Source: a virus
Reading direction: 5' to 3' (one strand)
DNA length: 39,833 nt
Virus record (IMG/VR): IMGVR_UViG_3300044613_000766
Coordinates: 1 to 39,833 of that record
In this document: positions 11,803 to 20,046 of the stretch, one piece after another
How positions within the stretch are numbered: the first letter of the stretch is position 1
Layout: each line of letters begins with the position of its first letter
Notes under the pieces: generated by a model
What the model was told of the DNA's origin: nothing
The model's database searches: none
The model's input: only the letters and a program-made list of their open reading frames with translations
Translations under genes and position numbers: made by a program

Positions 11803-14298
11803 ATGCCTGAGTTATGGAATTTACTAAAGCCAGAAGTTCAGGAGAGTAGAAAAACCTATCAAGCTCTTATTGAAGAGGAGATGCTTAATCTTTCCAACAA
11901 TAGATATTGGGAAGAGTATAATCGTGCTCCTGATGAGGGTTATCCTGAACAGGGATTACTTGATTCTTGTGTAGTTCACTTAACTCCGTTCTATCAAGAA
12001 TGGATTGATTTGATTAGCAAGAATCGTAAGACTCCTGAATGGGCTTATCCTTTGTTTGCTGTTGGTGCTGGCAAGATGGCTGATATTACTATTCGTTGTC
12101 TCATGTTAGAGTGGTTTAACTCTGCAATGTGGGATCGTAAGATGGATGGTAAAGACGGTGACTTACATACAGTTCCACTACCATCCGCACAGCATATGGC
12201 CCACCAAATTTCTAACATGGTAATTGATATTGTTTCTTATCAAGCTGCTAAAGAAAACTTTAAGCAAGATTGGTTAAAGCAATCTCATTATCAAAAGAAC
12301 TGGACTGTTAAGAGATGCAAAGCATTTTCTCTTAAGATGAACTGTATTAATAAAAAGCAGTTTACTAGAAAGCAAAGAGAAGATTTTGGACATCATATGT
12401 TACGCATTGCTGAAATGAGTAACATTGTTTCTATTAAGAACTATCGTAAGCGTATTAATAATCGTTGGTATGAACGAGTTGTTGTAAGTTTTACTGATGA
12501 TATCTTAATGGAACTTAACAATAAACACAACGATCTTGTTTCTAGGGCTAGTCTTTTGTATAGACCTATGATTGTCCCTCCTGTTCCACACGCTGTGGAT
12601 TCTAGTGGTGGCAATCTAATGCCTTGGATTCGTAAGCCTGTTGTTCAAAAGTTTAAAGATGTTTATTGGGATGAAACAGTAACACAAAAGAATTCTACTC
12701 CTAGTGAAATGGTTGTTCGTGGTCTTAATAATTTAATGAACACGGAATGGACTATTAACTATAAAGTTTATGAAGTAATGAATGCTTTATTTCATAACAA
12801 TACAAGAGAAGCAAATCTTCCAGCTTATAACTTTGATGCCTTTGACTTTGGAGAGTCTTACCCAGAACAGGGTACTAAAGAAGAGAAAGCAAAGTGGTGT
12901 CAAAGAAAAGAAGAGTCTTGGTCTTCTTGGTATAAAGAAGAAAGATCAAGAGGAAGAATGCTTGTTAGATTAAAGCTTGCTAAAGATCTAATGAAGTGGG
13001 GTTTCTTTTATCACATTTATACTTGCGACTTTAGAGGTCGTGCTTATACTGCTTGTGATCTTTTATCACCACAAAGTTCAGACTTTGATCGCAGTTTAAT
13101 TATGTTTGCCAAGCCAGTTAAGCAAACCGAACAGGGTTTGTATTGGTTAAAGATTCATCTTGCAAATCTTTTCGATCAAGATAAAGAACCATTTGATGTT
13201 AGAATTAAATGGGTTGAAGATAATCTTAAGAACATTCAAGATACTGCTAAACATCCATTTGAAATGAGATGGTTCTGGATTAGCGATAAAAAGAAAAAGA
13301 ATCCTAGTTTCCAAAGACTAGCAGCAATCTTTGAACTTTGTAGAACAGATGGTCTTACTCAGTTACCAATTCAAATGGATGGTTCTTGTAATGGAGTTCA
13401 ACATTGGGCTGCTATTATGAAAGATGTTGATCTTGCTTACAAAGTAAATCTACAACACTCAAAAGACCCTCAAGATCTTTATGGGTTTGTTGCAGATTCT
13501 ATGACCAATTCTATGAAAGAAGATGTTAAGAGTGATTCTACTGATCCTGATACAAGAGGATGGGCAGAGTTGTTTCTTAATCATTGGGATAATAAAATCC
13601 CAAGATCTGTTTGTAAGAGAGCTGTAATGACTGATCCATATGGAGTTACTTTCTATGGTATTCGTCGTTACTGTAAATCTGAAGGACATCTTGACTGGGT
13701 TGGTAAGGATAGGATTGCTGGTGCTGTAATGGAACTTGCTACTTATATTGATAAGTGTCTTAAGAATACCTTGACTAACGCTAATAAAGGTAAGGTATGG
13801 TTAAAGCAAGTTGCAGATATAGCAAGTAATATGGGAAAGAATCTTGAATGGACTACACCATGTGGGTTTAAAGTTGTTCATCAATACTATCAAATCTTAA
13901 CTAGAAGATCTATTGCTAAACTTTTTAATATGAAAGAGCTTAACTTTGGTTCTGTTGATTCTAGTCAGATTGATGATGACCAAGTAAACTTGGCTGTTAG
14001 TCCTAATTATATTCATAGTCTTGATGCTGCTCATATGTGGTTGACTATGAATAGAATGATTAATTCTGGTATTACTAACTTTAGTTTTGTACATGACTCT
14101 TATGGGTGTGCTGCTCCTTATGTTTCAATGATGAGACAGTACACTAAAGAAGAGTTCTATGAGATGCACAAAGAACCGCTGCTTAATAAATTAAAAGAAG
14201 AGTTACAATTACTCCTTGGAGTAGAACTACCAACACTTCCTGAATGCGGAAACTTTGAGTTATCTTCTGTACTTGAAGCAGATTATTTCTTTCATTAG
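11803..14298 (+). CDS. Single-subunit (T7-type) DNA-directed RNA polymerase, RNAP2
   Basis: An 831-residue enzyme close to T7 RNAP length (883), with AGGAGG before ATG 11803. Landmarks in order: DFRGRAYTACDLLSPQ (DxRGR motif), motif A MDGSCNGVQHWAA with Asp526, motif B KRAVMTDPYG with Lys605 and Tyr613, motif C FVHDSYGC with Asp765, and a C-terminus ending in aromatic DYFFH, recalling the FA-F foot of T7 RNAP. The N-terminal part aligns in overall plan with a promoter-recognition domain. It should transcribe middle and late genes. It is AT-rich like the late genes, unlike RNAP1, and sits upstream of the replication genes as in cyanophage-type autographiviruses. Confidence 0.97.
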   Translation: MPELWNLLKPEVQESRKTYQALIEEEMLNLSNNRYWEEYNRAPDEGYPEQGLLDSCVVHLTPFYQEWIDLISKNRKTPEWAYPLFAVGAGKMADITIRCLMLEWFNSAMWDRKMDGKDGDLHTVPLPSAQHMAHQISNMVIDIVSYQAAKENFKQDWLKQSHYQKNWTVKRCKAFSLKMNCINKKQFTRKQREDFGHHMLRIAEMSNIVSIKNYRKRINNRWYERVVVSFTDDILMELNNKHNDLVSRASLLYRPMIVPPVPHAVDSSGGNLMPWIRKPVVQKFKDVYWDETVTQKNSTPSEMVVRGLNNLMNTEWTINYKVYEVMNALFHNNTREANLPAYNFDAFDFGESYPEQGTKEEKAKWCQRKEESWSSWYKEERSRGRMLVRLKLAKDLMKWGFFYHIYTCDFRGRAYTACDLLSPQSSDFDRSLIMFAKPVKQTEQGLYWLKIHLANLFDQDKEPFDVRIKWVEDNLKNIQDTAKHPFEMRWFWISDKKKKNPSFQRLAAIFELCRTDGLTQLPIQMDGSCNGVQHWAAIMKDVDLAYKVNLQHSKDPQDLYGFVADSMTNSMKEDVKSDSTDPDTRGWAELFLNHWDNKIPRSVCKRAVMTDPYGVTFYGIRRYCKSEGHLDWVGKDRIAGAVMELATYIDKCLKNTLTNANKGKVWLKQVADIASNMGKNLEWTTPCGFKVVHQYYQILTRRSIAKLFNMKELNFGSVDSSQIDDDQVNLAVSPNYIHSLDAAHMWLTMNRMINSGITNFSFVHDSYGCAAPYVSMMRQYTKEEFYEMHKEPLLNKLKEELQLLLGVELPTLPECGNFELSSVLEADYFFH

Positions 14299-14307
14299 GA
14301 GATAGTG

Positions 14308-14544
14308 TTGGCTAAGAAGAAAAAGAAAATTCACAAAGTTACTAATGAAAAAGAAATGGAACTAGCAGTTCAACGCTGTGTTGATCTTGCTTTATCAGAT
14401 GATCTAAAGAAAACAATAAATCTTTGGTTCCCTACTGGTAGATTCTCAGCAATCTTTTTAGATAATTGCCATGCCGAGATGATGCTTAAGGATGTTCCAT
14501 TTCAAACAGATATGAATATAAATATTTATATAGAAAAGGAATAG
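14308..14544 (+). CDS. Small basic protein, unknown (TTG start)
   Basis: AGGAG (14297-14301) is six bases from TTG 14308 and only three from GTG 14305, so TTG is preferred. The 78-residue product starts with a Lys tract (AKKKKKIHKV), continues with a helix (EKEMELAVQRCVDLALSDDLKK) and a beta part (GRFSAIFLDNCHAEMML). It is packed between RNAP2 and the phosphoesterase. A regulator of RNAP2 or a DNA-binding protein is possible from position and charge, but no motif supports it. Confidence 0.6.
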   Translation: MAKKKKKIHKVTNEKEMELAVQRCVDLALSDDLKKTINLWFPTGRFSAIFLDNCHAEMMLKDVPFQTDMNINIYIEKE

Positions 14545-14546
14545 TA

Positions 14547-15206
14547 ATGGCAAGAGTATTAGTTATTGGTGATACTCATTTTCCTGCTGTGCATAAAAAC
14601 TATTTTACATTTGTAAAAAAGATTAGAGATAAATACAAGTGTAATGAATTTGTTCATGCAGGCGATGTGGTAGATCATCATTGTATTTCATTTCACTCAA
14701 AGCATCCTGAAAATGAGGGTGCTGTTACTGAATACAAAAAGGCTATGAATTATATCAAGCAATGGGAAAAGGAATTTCCTTCTCTTAAAATTTGTATTGG
14801 TAATCACGATGAGAGAGTCTTTAGACTGGCTTCCAGCGTAGGAATTCCAGACTTTTATTTAAAAACTTATAACGAAGTTTATGGAACTACCAAGTGGGAG
14901 TGGATGTATGCTCATATTATTGACGGCACTCGCTATCAACACGGTACTGGCTCTTCTTCTCAATATCCAGCTTTTAATACAGCTAAAATGTCAGCGTTCC
15001 CCATTGTCATGGGACATCATCATTCTATTGCTGGCATCAATTGGCTTTGTGGCCCTGATCGAAGGATCTTTGGCATGGATGTTGGGTGTGGTGTAGATAA
15101 AAATAGATATGAAATGGCTTATGGTAAGAACCTTATTAAGAAGCCTATCATATCTTGTGGTGTTGTTATTGATGGCGTTCCTTACTTAGAACTTATGGAT
15201 ATGTGA
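14547..15206 (+). CDS. Calcineurin-like metallophosphoesterase
   Basis: A 219-residue enzyme with the complete two-metal signature: GDTH (Asp9, His11), GDVVD (Asp40), GNHDER (Asn86, His87) and a late GHHHS. This predicts a Mn/Fe-dependent phosphoesterase acting on phosphomono- or diesters in the cytoplasm. Phage members range from protein phosphatases (lambda) to nucleases and cyclic-nucleotide hydrolases, so the substrate cannot be assigned. Its place at the head of the replication cluster makes a role in DNA or nucleotide turnover, or in removing cyclic nucleotide signals of host defence, conceivable but unproven. Confidence 0.9.
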   Translation: MARVLVIGDTHFPAVHKNYFTFVKKIRDKYKCNEFVHAGDVVDHHCISFHSKHPENEGAVTEYKKAMNYIKQWEKEFPSLKICIGNHDERVFRLASSVGIPDFYLKTYNEVYGTTKWEWMYAHIIDGTRYQHGTGSSSQYPAFNTAKMSAFPIVMGHHHSIAGINWLCGPDRRIFGMDVGCGVDKNRYEMAYGKNLIKKPIISCGVVIDGVPYLELMDM

Positions 15207-15213
15207 GGTTAAT

Positions 15214-15531
15214 ATGGAACAAAGAAAATTTAGTGTGTTAACTGAAGAAATGTTTAAGTTTGTCACTCCAAAGTTTACTATTAGAATGTGGCTTCCATTA
15301 AGTCAACCCTTTAGTGAAAATGATTTATATCCTACAAACCAAACTAATGATATAGTTAGTTGTGATAATAACTGGATGCGTTCTAATATTGAAATCCTTA
15401 TTGAAAGTAAATGGAAGGATCTTGGAATGGCTGAACTTGGAATGCGTTTATTGTCAGCTTATGAAGCCAATGCTGTTGAAGTTCTTGATGAGAATGGAAA
15501 TGGTAAGGTTTTCTATAACGATTGGCCCTGA
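15214..15531 (+). CDS. Hypothetical protein
   Basis: A 105-residue protein with GAGG before ATG 15214. It starts with a basic amphipathic segment (EEMFKFVTPKFTIRMWLPL) and continues with an acidic helix-rich part. No family recognised. Its last base is the first base of the promoter-like 20-mer, so transcripts starting there begin a new unit with the next gene. Confidence 0.65.
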   Translation: MEQRKFSVLTEEMFKFVTPKFTIRMWLPLSQPFSENDLYPTNQTNDIVSCDNNWMRSNIEILIESKWKDLGMAELGMRLLSAYEANAVEVLDENGNGKVFYNDWP

Positions 15532-15560
15532 TAGTTGGGGCTACTGATAGGTGCTATCAG
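15531..15560 (+). promoter_or_regulatory. Candidate phage promoter copy 2 with hairpin
   Basis: ATAGTTGGGGCTACTGATAG (15531-15550) is identical to the 8719 copy. Here its end forms a 7-bp hairpin, CTGATAG (15544-15550) with CTATCAG (15554-15560), immediately before AAAGGAGG. If transcription starts in the 20-mer, the mRNA would carry a 5' hairpin right next to the ribosome-binding site. It precedes the SSB/RusA/ThyX operon. Confidence 0.55.
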
Positions 15561-15575
15561 AAAGGAGGAATAAAT

Positions 15576-15785
15576 ATGACTACAGAAACTACAAATAATA
15601 GTCCTGTTGTAACTGGTATTAGCGTAATTGAATATCTTTCAAACATTAGTACTGTTCTAACTAGCATGACTACTAACATTAATGAACAAGTTACTCGTCT
15701 TGTTGCTGCTCAATCAGCTGCTACTGCTAATCTAAATAAGGAGAATCTAAATGAAGTCAACGAAACTGCCACCGCTGGTAACTGA
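15576..15785 (+). CDS. Small Thr/Asn-rich protein before SSB
   Basis: A 69-residue protein with the strong site AAAGGAGG eight bases before ATG 15576. It is rich in Thr, Asn and Ala, with a helix VIEYLSNISTVLTSMTTNINEQ, split here as VIEYLSNISTVL and TTNINEQVTRLVAAQSAA. It overlaps the SSB gene by 35 bases. Position suggests an accessory of the SSB operon; family unknown. Confidence 0.6.
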   Translation: MTTETTNNSPVVTGISVIEYLSNISTVLTSMTTNINEQVTRLVAAQSAATANLNKENLNEVNETATAGN

Positions 15786-16278
15786 AACTCTTGAAGTCAA
15801 GTGGAGTAATCTACTAAAGCCAGATACAAACTTTGGTGAGAACTCTGCTAACCATAACATTACTGTTATTGTTGACAAGAATCTTGGTAAGGTTCTTGCT
15901 GATCTTCTAAAGAAGAGTGGAGCAAAGAAGATTAACGGTGTTTCCGAAAAGGAAGGCGTTAAGTATGTTAAGTTTAAGAGCAAGAATCATATTGACAAGA
16001 TTAAGTTTCCTTGCGTAGATGCTCTTGCTAAGGAAACAGATGTTGTTGCTTTTGGCGGCGATAAGGTTCGTCTAAAGCTTCAGCCTATGGTTCTAAGTCG
16101 TGATAACTCTCTCAGTCTATATCTTAACGGTGTTCAAATCATCGAAAAGAATAATACTGGTGGTAGTTCCGGTAACGGATTTGCTCCAGTAGAGGGTGGT
16201 TTTGTTGGCGCAGGTGCTAACAAGTCTGCTACCACTACCGAGACAGAAGAAGTTACTGACGATGACATTCCGTTCTAA
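15751..16278 (+). CDS. Single-stranded DNA-binding protein (phage type)
   Basis: It coats single-stranded DNA at the replication fork and recruits partners. The 175-residue protein (AAGGAG, ATG 15751) has a beta-rich core (TLEVKWSNLLKPD, HNITVIVDKNLGKV, DKVRLKLQPMVL, SLYLNGVQII), a Gly/Asn/Ser-rich linker and the acidic tail EEVTDDDIPF. An acidic C-terminus ending in Phe is the hallmark of SSB proteins, including T7 gp2.5. It is followed by RusA and ThyX and overlaps both neighbours, so it is in the replication operon. Size fits gp2.5-like proteins (232 in T7) on the small side. Confidence 0.82.
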   Translation: MKSTKLPPLVTETLEVKWSNLLKPDTNFGENSANHNITVIVDKNLGKVLADLLKKSGAKKINGVSEKEGVKYVKFKSKNHIDKIKFPCVDALAKETDVVAFGGDKVRLKLQPMVLSRDNSLSLYLNGVQIIEKNNTGGSSGNGFAPVEGGFVGAGANKSATTTETEEVTDDDIPF

Positions 16279-16655
16279 TGGAATGGAAGTTTGATATCTC
16301 ACCAGTAGCAGCATCTAGACCTAGGGTTGGAAGATGGGGAGCTTATTACTCCGGTCCATATAAAGACTTTAGAGAAAAGGCTGCTGAAAAAGTATATGAA
16401 GTAATAGGTACTGATAGAAAATTACTTAGTGGTCCTTTATGTATTACTTTAGAGTTATATGTAAAGCGTCCTAAGAAAACTTCTAGAGGTCATCCAAGGG
16501 CAGACTTGGATAATTATACTAAAGCTGTGTTTGATATTTTAAACGGTAAATTATGGGAAGATGATTCGCAGATCATCTCCATGTATGTAACCAAAGAGTG
16601 GGCAGAAGTCGGCTCTGATGGTTACTTTGTACTAGGGATCAACGATCCCAAGTAA
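16278..16655 (+). CDS. RusA-like Holliday-junction resolvase
   Basis: It cuts branched DNA to resolve recombination or replication intermediates before packaging. The 125-residue protein fits the RusA family (120 in E. coli). It has the N-terminal P-x-A-S-RPRVGRWGAYY, a basic patch YVKRPKKTSRGHPR, and the acidic catalytic region RADLDNYTKAVFDILNG followed by WEDDSQI, giving the expected three to four Asp residues. ATG overlaps the SSB stop (TAATG). It takes the place that T7 fills with endonuclease gp3. Confidence 0.9.
   Translation: MEWKFDISPVAASRPRVGRWGAYYSGPYKDFREKAAEKVYEVIGTDRKLLSGPLCITLELYVKRPKKTSRGHPRADLDNYTKAVFDILNGKLWEDDSQIISMYVTKEWAEVGSDGYFVLGINDPK
16635..16649 (+). promoter_or_regulatory. 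Short hairpin at the end of the RusA gene
   Basis: GGGATC and GATCCC pair perfectly around AAC, within the last codons of the RusA gene. No T tract follows. Together with the tRNA-like fold just downstream it may protect the message end or mark a processing point. Confidence 0.35.
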
Positions 16656-16658
16656 TTG

Positions 16659-16741
16659 TCTTTGGTAGTTTAAGTTAGTAAAATAGTATACATTTACCCC
16701 AAGCGTGTATAAAGATGGTGGTGCAAATCCACCCCAACGAT
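16659..16741 (+). ncRNA. tRNA-like element with an enlarged anticodon loop
   Basis: TCTTTGG (16659-16665) and CCAACGA (16734-16740) pair in six of seven positions. A D-like arm has GTTT/AAAT. A T-like arm is GGTGG TGCAAAT CCACC with conserved C, R, A positions in the loop. The anticodon arm is a 6-bp stem TATACA/TGTATA but with a 13-base loop (TTTACCCCAAGCG) instead of seven. Total about 83 bases. It may be a decayed tRNA, a tRNA with an insertion, or a tRNA-like leader of thyX. It lies 14 bases before the ThyX start. Confidence 0.5.
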
Positions 16742-16755
16742 TTAAGGAGATAGTT

Positions 16756-17403
16756 ATGAGCATTGTAGAATATATTGATCACATGGGTACTGATAGTTCT
16801 GTTGTTGATGCTGCTAGAGTTTCTTTTGATAAACTCTCAACTAATTACGATACCTTACAAAATCAAAAACTAATTAACTATTTAGCAAAGCATAATCATT
16901 GGAGTCCTTTTGCTCATACTTCTATTAAGATGAGATTCAAGGCTCCTGTTTTTATCGCACGACAGTTAGCAAAGCATCAGATTGGTTTTGCTTGGAATGA
17001 AGTTAGTCGTAGGTATGTTGACTTTACCCCTGATTGCTGGATACCAGATAACTTTAGAAAGAAGTCTGCTAATAAGAAGCAAGGTTCAATGGATGAATTT
17101 GTTGATAATTTTGAACTACTTCTTGAATATAAAAATATGTGTTCAGCTTGTTTAATTATGTATGATAGACTTCTTGAGTCTGGTGTTTGCCCAGAACAAG
17201 CAAGAGCAATTCTTCCACAGTCTATGTATACAGAGTGGATTTGGACAGGTTCTCTTTACTCATGGTATAGAATGTATGAACTTCGTTCACACGAAACAGC
17301 ACAGAAAGAAGTACAAGAATATGCTAAGGCTGTGTCTGCTATTTGTAATAACCTGTTTCCTATAAGTTGGAAAGCATTAACTAATGCAGCAGTCGTGGCT
17401 TGA
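16756..17403 (+). CDS. thyX: Flavin-dependent thymidylate synthase ThyX
   Basis: It makes dTMP from dUMP using methylene-tetrahydrofolate, FAD and NADPH. I start it at ATG 16756 (AAGGAG); an earlier in-frame start would lie in the tRNA-like element. The 215-residue protein has HWSPFAHTSIKMRFKAP and the ThyX signature region KHQIGFAWNEVSRRY. The canonical RHR is KHQ, a variation I associate with phage ThyX proteins, while NE-x-S-x-R-Y is kept. The neighbouring deaminase and the dUTPase downstream can feed it dUMP. It replaces host ThyA/ThyX dependence for the AT-rich genome. Confidence 0.93.
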   Translation: MSIVEYIDHMGTDSSVVDAARVSFDKLSTNYDTLQNQKLINYLAKHNHWSPFAHTSIKMRFKAPVFIARQLAKHQIGFAWNEVSRRYVDFTPDCWIPDNFRKKSANKKQGSMDEFVDNFELLLEYKNMCSACLIMYDRLLESGVCPEQARAILPQSMYTEWIWTGSLYSWYRMYELRSHETAQKEVQEYAKAVSAICNNLFPISWKALTNAAVVA

Positions 17404-17740
17404 TTTAGCAAAGCAAATATCTTTGACAGTACAAAGAGATAGGGTTCATGTTTCTTTAGTTGTTAGAAAGAATAAATTAATTGCTGTTGGTACTAATAAC
17501 TGGAAGACTCATCCTAAAACTGTTGAACTTGGTTATATGTTACCTTATCTTCATTCTGAGTTAGATGCGTTTAGAAAACTAGAATCTAATTTAGATAAAT
17601 TAACTTTAATAAACTATAGATTTAGTAAGACCGGACATATTGGAATGTCTAAACCTTGTAAGTTTTGTATGCCTTGGTGTCTTAATATATTTGACAAGAT
17701 CTTTTATACCAACGAAGTTGGGGAAATGGTTGCGTTATGA
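17384..17740 (+). CDS. Zinc-dependent deaminase-family protein (dCMP/cytidine deaminase-like)
   Basis: A 118-residue protein overlapping ThyX by 20 bases. It carries the deaminase zinc signature: HSE (His57, Glu59) and PCKFC (Cys92, Cys95), plus the upstream GTNNWKTHP step seen in many phage deaminase-like proteins. Coupling to ThyX suggests conversion of dCMP to dUMP, the substrate of ThyX. Substrate is inference; nucleoside, nucleotide or nucleic-acid bases are possible in this superfamily. An additional Cys (MPWC) follows the motif. The start has only a weak site, consistent with coupled translation. Confidence 0.75.
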   Translation: MQQSWLDLAKQISLTVQRDRVHVSLVVRKNKLIAVGTNNWKTHPKTVELGYMLPYLHSELDAFRKLESNLDKLTLINYRFSKTGHIGMSKPCKFCMPWCLNIFDKIFYTNEVGEMVAL

Positions 17741-18051
17741 AGATAGGGGAAACTAAAACAATTATGTCTAGGTATGGACAACCTAGAGTATTTACTAAAG
17801 TTGCTAGAAATAAATACATCGTTGATGGACCTTCGGCGTATTGCAGAGGAGGTGCTACTAATGATGGAAATCCTTTTATTGATTACGATGGTGGTCCTTT
17901 TTTATGCACGGGCGATTCAATGTCGTTCTATATTGGAGAATCAGCAAAGAAAGAAATCATTGAAAAAATAATTGCTATTGAATCTAGTCAAGATGATTAT
18001 CTTACACTAGAGATTACAACTAGGCAGTTAAGTAAGGTATTAAAACTATGA
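17737..18051 (+). CDS. Hypothetical protein
   Basis: A 104-residue protein overlapping the deaminase by four bases (ATGA) and the next gene likewise. The N-terminal half is beta-rich with Gly and aromatic residues (RVFTKVARNKYIVDG, then GGPFLCTGDSMSFYIG), the C-terminal part helical. No family recognised. Coupled on both sides, so it belongs to the nucleotide/replication operon. Confidence 0.65.
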   Translation: MKIGETKTIMSRYGQPRVFTKVARNKYIVDGPSAYCRGGATNDGNPFIDYDGGPFLCTGDSMSFYIGESAKKEIIEKIIAIESSQDDYLTLEITTRQLSKVLKL

Positions 18052-18296
18052 GTGATGATCCTATGAGTTCGGTTTTACTAAGAATAGAAGAACTAAAAAG
18101 TGAATGCAAACAACTCCGCGAAGAACTGGATAGGCGTATCAACATGTGTGATATGCGATCAGAAACTATTATTGAACTTATTGCTGAACGCGACGAGGCG
18201 AGGAGGGAAATATGCATTATGCTTGAAGACGCAACAAATAATCACCGAAAAAATCACGCAAAAAGGTGGGGCTGGGACTGCTTTAAAGGAGAATAG
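18048..18296 (+). CDS. Small coiled-coil protein before primase-helicase
   Basis: An 82-residue protein with a coiled coil (VLLRIEELKSECKQLREEL, continuing to ERDEARREI) and a C-terminal AKRWGWDCFKGE. The coiled-coil plus W-DCFK ending recurs in small proteins of phages and is uncharacterised. Starts by ATGA coupling. Function unknown. Confidence 0.65.
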   Translation: MSDDPMSSVLLRIEELKSECKQLREELDRRINMCDMRSETIIELIAERDEARREICIMLEDATNNHRKNHAKRWGWDCFKGE

Positions 18297-18299
18297 TAA

Positions 18300-20045
18300 A
18301 TGATAAACAATAGTACATTTACTGGTAAAAGAACACAATGTCCACGGTGCGCTGCTTCTGGTAATGACCATAAGGGTGATAACCTAACAGAATATACAGA
18401 TCATTATTATTGCTTTGCTTGTCAATACTATGAAGGAAAGGATGGTTATAAAAAACCTATGGAAGAAACAGTTATAACTAAAGACTTTACTCCTATTGCT
18501 GGTAGGTTTGAAGACCTAACAGATAGAGGTATCAGCGAAAAAACTTGTAGACTTTATGGATATACTACCGCTAAAGTAAACGGTAAAGATATTCAAATTG
18601 CTAGTTACTATAAGAACGGTGAACTATTAGGTCAACATCTTCGTGGTCCTAATAAGCAATTCTTTTGGAAGGGTAATAGCAAGGGTGTTGAGTTATATGG
18701 TCAGCATCTGTGGAAGAACGGCGGCAAGAGACTAGTAATTACCGAAGGTGAGATTGATTGTATGACTGTTAATCAGCTTCTTGGTGGTACTTGGCCTGTT
18801 GTTTCTGTTCCTAACGGTGCTCAATCTGCTGTTAAATCAATTAAAGATAACTATGAGTTTGTTTGTAGTTATTCTGAAGTCGTTCTTTGTTTGGATAACG
18901 ACGATCCCGGTAAGCAAGCTACTAAACAAATTGCAGAAATACTACCACCCGGTAAGTGCAAGATTGCTAAGTTGCCTTACAAAGATGCTAATGAATGCTT
19001 AATGAATAACAACGGCAAGGCTGTTGTTTCTGCTATTTGGGAAGCACAACAGTATTCGCCTGATGAAATTTTACATGTATCTACAATTGTAGAAGGTAGT
19101 GAGGATATTAAAAATGTTAGAGTCTACCCATTCCCCTTCGATAGCCTTAGCGAGTTTCTTATTGGTCAACGCTCTGGTGAAATTAGTCTATGGGCTAGTG
19201 GAACTGGTAGTGGTAAGTCTACTATTCTGCGTGAGCTTATTCTCCATCATCTGGAGGAAGGTAGATCAGTCGGTGCAATCATGCTTGAGGAATCTCCACA
19301 AGAAACAATGGATGACATGATTAGTTTGATTCTTAACAAGCCAGTACGAGCTATTCGTGCTTGTCGAATGATGAACGATCTTCGTGGTAAGCTTGGAAAG
19401 AATCCTATTAACATGGATTTTGTAGATGATCTTTCTGATGAAGAGTATGCTGCTGCAAAGCGCAAGCTTAGCGGTACTAATTTCTTTATCTATGATCACC
19501 TTGGCAATAATGCTATGCAAAATCTGCTTGCTCGTATGGAGTATATGGCAGTCAGCCTTAAGGTTGATGTAATTGTTCTTGATCATATTACAGCAGCGGC
19601 TGCTGGTCTTATGGGTATGCATGATAAAGATATAGATGGCGGTAATTCAGAGCGTATTATTATTGATACGCTTATGAAAGAACTACGATCTATTGCTGTT
19701 CGTACAGGTGTGCATATTGATATTGTGTCTCAACTTAAGAAAACAGAAAAGGCATATGAAGAAGGTGATAGAATTACACTACAGGATCTTCGTGGTTCTG
19801 GTGCTCTATCATCTGTTCCTAATACTGTTATTGCCCTTGAGCGTGATAGACAAAATACAGATGAAGTAATAGCAAATACAACAACTATTAGAGTTCTAAA
19901 GAATCGTCTTACTGGTCGTGCTGGTATTGCTGCTGCTTTATATTATGACCGTAAGACTGGTAGACTAAAGGAAGTTGGTTTTGCTATTGATGATGGTGGT
20001 CAGGTTGTATTTGATCCTAATAATAATGTAACACAAGGAAGTTAA
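18300..20045 (+). CDS. DNA primase-helicase (T7 gp4-like)
   Basis: It unwinds DNA ahead of the polymerase and makes RNA primers. The 581-residue protein (566 in T7) has a zinc ribbon with Cys14, Cys17, Cys38 and Cys41. Next comes a TOPRIM primase core (VITEGEIDCM, then VVLCLDNDDPGKQA). The RecA-like hexameric helicase has a Walker A of WASGTGSGKST (Lys306), a Walker B-like VDVIVLDHITAAA, and downstream DIVSQLKKT and DLRGSGALSSVPNTVIALER. It starts at ATG 18300 after AAAGGAG. PurA follows after one base. Confidence 0.96.
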   Translation: MINNSTFTGKRTQCPRCAASGNDHKGDNLTEYTDHYYCFACQYYEGKDGYKKPMEETVITKDFTPIAGRFEDLTDRGISEKTCRLYGYTTAKVNGKDIQIASYYKNGELLGQHLRGPNKQFFWKGNSKGVELYGQHLWKNGGKRLVITEGEIDCMTVNQLLGGTWPVVSVPNGAQSAVKSIKDNYEFVCSYSEVVLCLDNDDPGKQATKQIAEILPPGKCKIAKLPYKDANECLMNNNGKAVVSAIWEAQQYSPDEILHVSTIVEGSEDIKNVRVYPFPFDSLSEFLIGQRSGEISLWASGTGSGKSTILRELILHHLEEGRSVGAIMLEESPQETMDDMISLILNKPVRAIRACRMMNDLRGKLGKNPINMDFVDDLSDEEYAAAKRKLSGTNFFIYDHLGNNAMQNLLARMEYMAVSLKVDVIVLDHITAAAAGLMGMHDKDIDGGNSERIIIDTLMKELRSIAVRTGVHIDIVSQLKKTEKAYEEGDRITLQDLRGSGALSSVPNTVIALERDRQNTDEVIANTTTIRVLKNRLTGRAGIAAALYYDRKTGRLKEVGFAIDDGGQVVFDPNNNVTQGS

Positions 20046-20046
20046 T

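Noticed and set aside
16400-16800. Further matches to part of the promoter-like 20-mer (GTACTGATAG at about 16406 and 16783)
   Set aside because: Only the last ten bases match and both lie inside coding sequence, so chance is the better explanation.
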